Positions 34,352 through 39,503 of a stretch of DNA of 39,503 bases are shown piece by piece (the stretch's first letter is position 1; each line of letters starts with the position of its first letter). The notes beneath the pieces are model-generated. The model had not been told where the DNA came from and made no database searches. It saw only the letters and a program-made list of their open reading frames with translations. The DNA lies in NCBI RefSeq assembly GCF_025336485.1, contig NZ_JAODAB010000039.1, positions 1-39,503 on the forward strand. The letters are read 5' to 3'. The position numbers were made by a program, and so were the translations under genes. Source of the stretch: Pseudomonas citri. GTDB lineage: Bacteria > Pseudomonadota > Gammaproteobacteria > Pseudomonadales > Pseudomonadaceae.

Positions 34352-35617
34352 TTAAGCGACGCGGGAGGTGGTTGCAGTGCGAGCGAGTGTCTCGATCTGG
34401 CGTGCCGCTGCTTCACAGGCGCTGTCGCCGTCCGCAAGCAGTTTGCGATAGCGGTCGCAGCGCTCGCGCACCTCGGCGCTGTTCAACACCTTGTCCAGCG
34501 CAGCGGCCAGGGACTCGCCCGAAGCCGGGGGGAAAACGCGTACGCCGCACCCCAGCCGTTCCATCCGGGCCGCATTGTCGAACTGGTCATGGGCGAACGG
34601 CGTGGCGATCTGCGGCACCGCGGCGGCCATCGCCAGCGCCGTTGTGCCGACGCCGCCGTGATGCACCAGCGCCGAGCTGCGGGGCAGGATGCGACTCATC
34701 GGCACGTAGCGTCGCACCAGGATCCTGCCTTTGTTCGATACGCTCGGGTCCACCGGCTGGCTGGTCAGGAACACGCCGCGGCGGTTGATCGACTTCAGTG
34801 CCTGGATCGCGGCGCTGAAATATTGCGCGCTGTTGACCATGGTCGAACCGGGGGTAAACACCACCGGCGCATGGTCGTTCAGGAAGTCGTCCAGTTCGGC
34901 ATCCGTTTGCTGGAACCCGGACTCATCGAATAACGGGAAACCGGTCAGCACCGTTTGGCTCGGCCAGTCCTGTTGCACCGGGGCGAACCAATCCGGAAAC
35001 AATCCCAGCACCCGGTCGGGCGAGGAAATCCACTGGCTGATGATGCGCTTGGTGGGGGCCAGGCCCAGTTCGCGGCGAAAGCTGTTGAGCTGCGGGGCCA
35101 TGGTCCGGTCCAGGAAGGCGCGTTCGATGAACCCCATGAGCAGGCGTTTGACCGGATAAGGCACAAAGGCCGGCAGGTTCGTTCCCGGCGGATGGGTAGA
35201 GGGGGCGAGGGCCGACCAGAAGCCGAACGGCGAGACCTGTGCGGTGACCAACGGGATACCGTGTCTTTCCCTGAGCAGCCGCGCCGAAAACGCCCACAGC
35301 GAACCCAGCATGACGGTCTCGTCGTCACAGGCTTGCTCCAGCAGCCGATACTGTTCACGCAGTGTGCTGGCCACTGTGTTCCACAACGTTGGGAGTGACG
35401 TTCGCGGATGCCACAGCGCCGGATCAGCCATGACCGCGTCGTATTCCTCGCGGGTCCCCAAGGGAAGAAAGCTGAAACCACAGCGCTCGATCAAGGGGGC
35501 GAACGCCGCACTGGCGCAAAACGTTATCCGGTGCCCACGTGCTGCCAGCGTACGGCCGATGCCGACAAATGGATGAACATCACCGGCAGAGCCGATGGCT
35601 GTAATGATCACGTGCAT
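34352..35617 (-). CDS. braA: RhlB-like glycosyltransferase of the brabantamide pathway
   Basis: A 421-residue family GT1 glycosyltransferase. The N-terminus MHVIITAIGSAGDVHPFVGI is nearly that of rhamnosyltransferase RhlB. LGSLWAFSARLLRERHGIPLVTAQVSP (split here) and LFPDWFAPVQQDWP also follow RhlB closely. The C-terminal nucleotide-sugar site is ALVHHGGVGTTALAMAAAVP followed by DQFDNA. Brabantamide carries rhamnose on its lipid part, and this enzyme would attach it from dTDP-L-rhamnose. The start at 35617 has GGAGGG five bases upstream. A start 27 codons earlier would lie inside the promoter module. It is the first gene of the bra operon. The assignment is strong by context and homology, while sugar identity is from the known pathway. 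Confidence 0.9.
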   Translation of the reverse strand: MHVIITAIGSAGDVHPFVGIGRTLAARGHRITFCASAAFAPLIERCGFSFLPLGTREEYDAVMADPALWHPRTSLPTLWNTVASTLREQYRLLEQACDDETVMLGSLWAFSARLLRERHGIPLVTAQVSPFGFWSALAPSTHPPGTNLPAFVPYPVKRLLMGFIERAFLDRTMAPQLNSFRRELGLAPTKRIISQWISSPDRVLGLFPDWFAPVQQDWPSQTVLTGFPLFDESGFQQTDAELDDFLNDHAPVVFTPGSTMVNSAQYFSAAIQALKSINRRGVFLTSQPVDPSVSNKGRILVRRYVPMSRILPRSSALVHHGGVGTTALAMAAAVPQIATPFAHDQFDNAARMERLGCGVRVFPPASGESLAAALDKVLNSAEVRERCDRYRKLLADGDSACEAAARQIETLARTATTSRVA

Positions 35618-35683
35618 AAGATCCCTCCAGAGTGCTCGTGCGGTTTGCTGCAGCCCTGATCGGCGGCGATCAGATAACCGTCC

Positions 35684-35782
35684 GTGGAATCCATCCACAA
35701 AAACGATTCAGCCTGAGGGGGGATTAAGCGGTTGCAGATAGGAAAAGTCTGTAGCGGAAAACAGGGACACCTGACGGGTGAC
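35684..35782 (-). promoter_or_regulatory. Shared promoter module, braA copy
   Basis: Counterpart of 25226-25324. The gene-side dyad is GTGGA-ATCCA-TCCAC (35684-35698), then GATTAAGCGGTTGCA. The fully identical blocks are TAGGAAAAGTCTGTA (35739-35753) and GGAAAACAGGGACA (35756-35769). It ends 67 bases before the braA start. It is likely bound by the cluster's LuxR regulator or a related factor. Confidence 0.8.
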
Positions 35783-35799
35783 ACGCCGGCTATGAAGGT

Positions 35800-35835
35800 G
35801 GTGGGTCAGTCGACGTCTCCGTCGACTGACCCACC
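35800..35835 (-). terminator. Perfect 15-bp hairpin behind the SyrE-like NRPS
   Basis: The arms GGTGGGTCAGTCGAC and GTCGACTGACCCACC surround GTCTCC, 32 bases after the NRPS stop and just upstream of the braA promoter module. There is no clear T-run. It probably ends the large NRPS transcript and insulates braA. Confidence 0.55.
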
Positions 35836-35852
35836 GTCATCGCGAGCAAGCG
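35833..35852. repeat. Partial REP-like repeat
   Basis: ACCGTCATCGCGAGCAAGCG is the left half of the repeat found complete at 13214 and 19079. It breaks off just before the NRPS stop codon at 35868. Confidence 0.55.
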
Positions 35853-35867
35853 CGTTACCCCATGGCC

Positions 35868-38800
35868 CTATGTCGCCGTGCTGGCGTTCAGCGCCTGGCT
35901 GATCGCTTCGCCCAGCCTGGTCACATGAGGCGCCTTGACCAGGGTGTTATGGGTGCCGGGCAACGCTGTCACGCTGACTTGGCCATCGAGCAGCGCGCGC
36001 CAGCCCAGGGTCGGGTCCAGGCGTTGCTGTTCGCTCGCGGTGAACAGCGACACCTTGAGCGGGCTGGGTGGGCTGACGTAGGCACCAATCGCCAGTCGCA
36101 TGGCATAGGCAACCGCCAAGTGGGTGCGCAGCAGGGCGGCATCGATGTCATGGGGCAGCTCTTCCGGTAACAGGCGGTGGGTGATGCACAGCGTCAGCAT
36201 CGCATCGATGGCTGAGTGTTCCGCCAGTTCGCCCAGTTGCCGGAGCAGATCGGGGTCGATCCGTTCCGGCAGCCAGGCCATCAAGAACTGCGCCTCGCTG
36301 ATCGATTGCGCTGGCACCGGGTCCGGGCGTGCGGAGGCGTCGATGATGCCGAGGAACTCCACCGCCTCACCGCCGGCCAGCAACTGACGGGCCATTTCGT
36401 AGGCGATCAAACCACCGGCGGACCAACCGGCAATCCGGTACGGTCCTTGCGCCTGGACCTGCCGGATCGCTGCCAGATAACGAGTCGCCATGGCCGGCAC
36501 ATCGCCCAGCGGCGCCTCGCCCGCGACCAGGCCACTGGCGGCCAGGCCGTAGACGGGCAGTTGCGGATCCAGCGCAGGCGCCAGGTCCCGCGCATATTGC
36601 ACCTCGCCGCCCAACGGGTGGACCAGGTACAGCGGCCGCTGGGAACCTGTGCGACGAATCGGTACCAGGTTGCTGTGGTTGCCGGGTCGGGCCTGGCCAT
36701 CGAGTGTCCGGGCGAAGCCGGCAAGGGTCGGTTCGACAAACAGGTCGCGCACCGCAATCGGCTTGCCGAGGACCTTGCGCAGGCGGGACGCCATCTGCAC
36801 CGCCATCAGCGAGATGCCTCCCAGGCTGAAGAAGTCATCGTGCCGGCTGACGCGCTCCAGCTTGAACAGGTCTTGCCAGAGGGCCGCGATCGCCAACTCG
36901 GTGTCGCCTTGGGGCGCCTCGTAAGGCTGTGCCGGAGTGGGGGCGTCCTGGACGAGATCGGCCAGGGCTTGCCCATGGGGCGAGCGAACCAGCGCCGGCG
37001 TGTTCTGCAGCACCTGGGCAATGGACTGCCGTGGGTCGGCCACCAGGTTTTCCAGGACCCTGGCGAACAGCCCGGCGATGTCCTGCACTGTCGCGGTGTC
37101 GAACAGGTCGCTGGCGTATTGCAGGCTGCCGCTGATCCGCTCGCCGTTGTCGATCAATGACAGCGACAAGTCGAACTGGGTGGTCTGGTGCGGACTTTCC
37201 AGGGTTTTCACCGCAAGCCCTGGCAATTGCAACGGCGCCGCCGGCGTGTTGTCCAGGCTCAACATGACCTGGAACAGCGGGCTGTGGCTCATGCTGCGGG
37301 TCGGTTGCAGCGCACTCACCACCTGCTCGAACGGCAGGTCCTGATGGTTATAGGCGGCCAGCGTCAGGTCCTTGATCCGCGCCAGCAGTTCGTCGATGCG
37401 GCGGTCACGGCCGGTGCTGACCCGCAGCGCCAGGGTATTGGCGAAGAACCCGATCAATGCCTCCAGTTCCGGACGCTGACGGTTGGCGACCGGTGTGCCG
37501 ACCACCACGTCGTGCTGGCCACTCAAATGACTCATCAGCACCGACCAGCCGGCCAGCAGCACCATGAACAAGGTGGTGCCCTGGGCTTGGCTGAACGCCC
37601 GCAGCTCGGCGCTGAGGGACGGCGACAAAGCGCATTCGAGAATGCCGCCGGCATAGCTCTGGATCGCAGGACGCGGGCGATCCAGCGGCAGGTTCAGCAG
37701 CGCGGGCGCTCCCTCCAGGTGTTGCCGCCAGAAGTCGATCTGCGCTTGCAGCGCCGACCCCGACAGGGATTGTCGCTGCCAGGCGGCGTAATCCACGTAT
37801 TGCAGCGCCAGGGGCGGCAGTGGATCCTTCTGGCCCTGGGTGAATGCGCTGTAGAGCACGCTCACTTCACGGGCCAGCACGCTGTTGGACCAGCCATCGG
37901 AGACGATGTGATGCAAGGTCATGAACAGCACATGCTCTTCGTCTGCCAACTGCACCAGGTGACCGCGCATCAGCGGCCCGTGGTTCAGCTCGAACAACTG
38001 CGTAGCGTTGGCCTGGCCGATGCGCTCCAGGGTCGCCTGGCGTTCATCGGCCGGCACCCCGCGCAAGTCCTGGTGTTCCAGCTGGAAACGGCTGTCGGCC
38101 GGGGCGATTTTCTGCACCGGCTCGCCGTCCACCAGTTCAAAGCGGGTCCGCAGGGTTTCATGACGGGCCACCAGGCGGTCGAGGGTCGCCTGCAATGCCG
38201 TTGCGTCCAGTACACCGTTCAGGCTCAAGGCCAGCGGCAGGTGATAGGCCGCGCCGGCGGCATGATCCAGGTGATCGAGGAACCACAGCCGTTGCTGGGA
38301 GAAGGACAACGGCAGGCGACCCGAACGATTGGCCAGTGGGATCGATGCCGCCTCGGTTGGCGATGCCGCATGTACCAGCGCGGCGAGGCCACGTACCGTT
38401 GGCGCATCGAACAGCTCGCGCAGGGTAATCCGCGCGCCCAGCTTGCGGCGCAGTCGCGAGAGCAACTGCACGGCGAGCAGTGAATGGCCGCCGAGTTCGA
38501 GGAAACCATCGTGACGACCCACCTGATCCAGGTGCAGCAGCCCTTTCCAGATCTCGGCAATGGCGATTTCGGTCTCGCCCTGGGGCGCCTCGTAGGCCTT
38601 GCTCGCCAGGGCGTCCTGACCTGGTTCGGGCAGGACGCGGCGGTCGAGCTTGCCGTTGGCGGTGAGGGGCAGGGCATCGAGGTGCACGAAGGCGCTGGGC
38701 ACCATGTATTCGGGCAGGCCGGCCAATAGCGCGCTGCGCAGTTGCTCGGCCGGGACCGGCTCACCACAGACGTAGGCGACCAGGCGCTTGCTGTCCGAGT

Positions 38801-39503
38801 CGCCTTGGTCGTCTTCACGTGCGATCACCACAGCCTCACGGATACCCGGGCAGGCCACCAGGGCGTTTTCGATCTCGCCCAACTCGATACGGAACCCACG
38901 GATCTTCACCTGGAAGTCATTACGACCCAGGTATTCCAGGGTGCCGTCGGCTAGCCAGCGGCCGAGGTCGCCGGTCTTGTACAGGCGTGCGTTCGGCGCG
39001 CTGCCGAACGGGTCGGCGATGAAGCGCTCGGCGCTCAGTTCCGGCCGGTTCAGGTAACCCCGGGCCACGCCGACACCGCCGATGTGGATTTCCCCGGCCA
39101 CGCCCAGCGGTGCCGGCTCGCCCCGCGCATCCAGCACGTGGACCTGAACGTTGGCGAACGGCCGGCCGATGCTTGGGCGCTCGCCCAGGTCGCGGATCAG
39201 GTCGATGGTGGCGTCCACCGTGCATTCGGTGGGGCCGTACATGTTGTAGAAACGGATGGTCGGGCAGTTGCGCAGTTTCTCCCAGGTGGCGGCGTTGATC
39301 GCCTCGCCGCCGAGCAGCACGCTCACCGGCTGGTAGCTTTGACGTTCCAGCAGGCCGGCGGCGAGCAGGGTGTCGAGCTGCGACGGCGTGGAATCGAAGG
39401 CATGCACCTGATGCTGTTCGAGGAAGTCCAGCAGCTCATGGCCGCTGGCGCGGATCAGTTGCGGGATGATCACCAGGCGATGGCCGGAGAACAGCTGGGA
39501 GAT
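35868..39503 (-). CDS. 3' end of a SyrE-type lipopeptide synthetase (partial, open at window edge)
   Basis: 1211 residues are visible and the gene continues beyond the window. Order: end of an A domain (ISQLFSGHRLV, LLGGEA, YGPTECTVD, YKTGDLGRW, NGKLDRR), T with LGGHSL near 338, C with HHIVSDGW near 533, then directly a second T with LGGISL near 891, then a thioesterase with GWSAGG near 1025. Only about 50 residues separate the C domain from the last T, so the final module has no A domain. This C-T-TE ending is the hallmark of SyrE and relatives (syringomycin, cormycin, thanamycin, nunamycin). There the last residue, 4-chlorothreonine, is loaded in trans from SyrB1/B2/C-type proteins. The visible A-domain specificity residues read by eye (278 D, 299 L, 301 G, 322 M, 330 V, 331 D) are incomplete, so no substrate is assigned. 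The product name is inferred. Confidence 0.9.
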   Translation of the reverse strand: MSQLFSGHRLVIIPQLIRASGHELLDFLEQHQVHAFDSTPSQLDTLLAAGLLERQSYQPVSVLLGGEAINAATWEKLRNCPTIRFYNMYGPTECTVDATIDLIRDLGERPSIGRPFANVQVHVLDARGEPAPLGVAGEIHIGGVGVARGYLNRPELSAERFIADPFGSAPNARLYKTGDLGRWLADGTLEYLGRNDFQVKIRGFRIELGEIENALVACPGIREAVVIAREDDQGDSDSKRLVAYVCGEPVPAEQLRSALLAGLPEYMVPSAFVHLDALPLTANGKLDRRVLPEPGQDALASKAYEAPQGETEIAIAEIWKGLLHLDQVGRHDGFLELGGHSLLAVQLLSRLRRKLGARITLRELFDAPTVRGLAALVHAASPTEAASIPLANRSGRLPLSFSQQRLWFLDHLDHAAGAAYHLPLALSLNGVLDATALQATLDRLVARHETLRTRFELVDGEPVQKIAPADSRFQLEHQDLRGVPADERQATLERIGQANATQLFELNHGPLMRGHLVQLADEEHVLFMTLHHIVSDGWSNSVLAREVSVLYSAFTQGQKDPLPPLALQYVDYAAWQRQSLSGSALQAQIDFWRQHLEGAPALLNLPLDRPRPAIQSYAGGILECALSPSLSAELRAFSQAQGTTLFMVLLAGWSVLMSHLSGQHDVVVGTPVANRQRPELEALIGFFANTLALRVSTGRDRRIDELLARIKDLTLAAYNHQDLPFEQVVSALQPTRSMSHSPLFQVMLSLDNTPAAPLQLPGLAVKTLESPHQTTQFDLSLSLIDNGERISGSLQYASDLFDTATVQDIAGLFARVLENLVADPRQSIAQVLQNTPALVRSPHGQALADLVQDAPTPAQPYEAPQGDTELAIAALWQDLFKLERVSRHDDFFSLGGISLMAVQMASRLRKVLGKPIAVRDLFVEPTLAGFARTLDGQARPGNHSNLVPIRRTGSQRPLYLVHPLGGEVQYARDLAPALDPQLPVYGLAASGLVAGEAPLGDVPAMATRYLAAIRQVQAQGPYRIAGWSAGGLIAYEMARQLLAGGEAVEFLGIIDASARPDPVPAQSISEAQFLMAWLPERIDPDLLRQLGELAEHSAIDAMLTLCITHRLLPEELPHDIDAALLRTHLAVAYAMRLAIGAYVSPPSPLKVSLFTASEQQRLDPTLGWRALLDGQVSVTALPGTHNTLVKAPHVTRLGEAISQALNASTAT

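Noticed and set aside
468..35852. Repeated 'catcgcgagcaagc' and 'gtggcgaggg' elements considered as a CRISPR array
   Set aside because: The copies are single, far apart and palindromic, with no regular spacers. They are REP-type intergenic repeats.
1..39503. tRNA, rRNA, complete insertion sequences, phage genes or replication origins
   Set aside because: No cloverleaf with a conserved T-loop, no rRNA segment, and no transposase or integrase frame was recognised on either strand.

Overview
The window reads as chromosomal DNA of a plant- or soil-associated Pseudomonas of the P. fluorescens complex. The evidence is the high-GC codon usage, the Pseudomonas-specific small protein family DUF6124, the GDH-180 type NAD-glutamate dehydrogenase, scattered REP-like repeats of the kind common in this group, Anr boxes next to hemN, and lipopeptide synthetase genes of the syringomycin and brabantamide types. 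I worked by reading alone, so family names rest on motif recognition and not on searches.

Left part (1-4.6 kb). A DUF6124 gene is followed by a visibly AT-rich cassette on the minus strand. The cassette holds a 38-codon Cys-free peptide ORF (3641-3757), a stand-alone YcaO protein, and an ABC exporter. Order, spacing, ribosome sites and a 12-bp stem-loop between peptide and ycaO all fit a RiPP operon (ribosomally made, post-translationally modified peptide). I do not recognise this system, and it is the best candidate for something undescribed. A conserved acidic hypothetical protein follows.

Centre (4.6-22.8 kb). Mostly housekeeping or common accessory genes: gdhB, preceded by a perfect 16-2-16 palindrome and a 10-bp direct repeat; a periplasmic cupin; an antibiotic-biosynthesis-monooxygenase (ABM) fold protein; a MocR regulator divergent from an AhpD-like gene, with a 144-bp fold-back MITE between them; and psmE, a very large secreted fusion of mannuronan C5-epimerase, RTX repeats and an SGNH acetylhydrolase. 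Next come a CopD/HemJ-like membrane protein, a HemN paralogue with a damaged iron-sulfur motif, and hemN. Each of the two transcription units there is preceded by an Anr/FNR box.

Right part (22.5-39.5 kb, all minus strand). A secondary-metabolite block. The glycosyltransferase braA, the two-module NRPS braB (C-A[Ser]-T-C-A[Pro]-T-TE by its visible specificity residues) and the flavin monooxygenase braC match the brabantamide (cyclocarbamate glycolipopeptide) pathway. A LuxR-type regulator, an outer-membrane efflux lipoprotein and a small DUF2158 protein follow. The same promoter module of about 90 bp sits in front of both luxR and braA, suggesting co-regulation. Upstream of braA, and open at the right window edge, is the 3' end of a second NRPS. 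It ends A-T-C-T-TE with no A domain in the last module, the hallmark of SyrE-type (syringomycin/cormycin/thanamycin class) synthetases.
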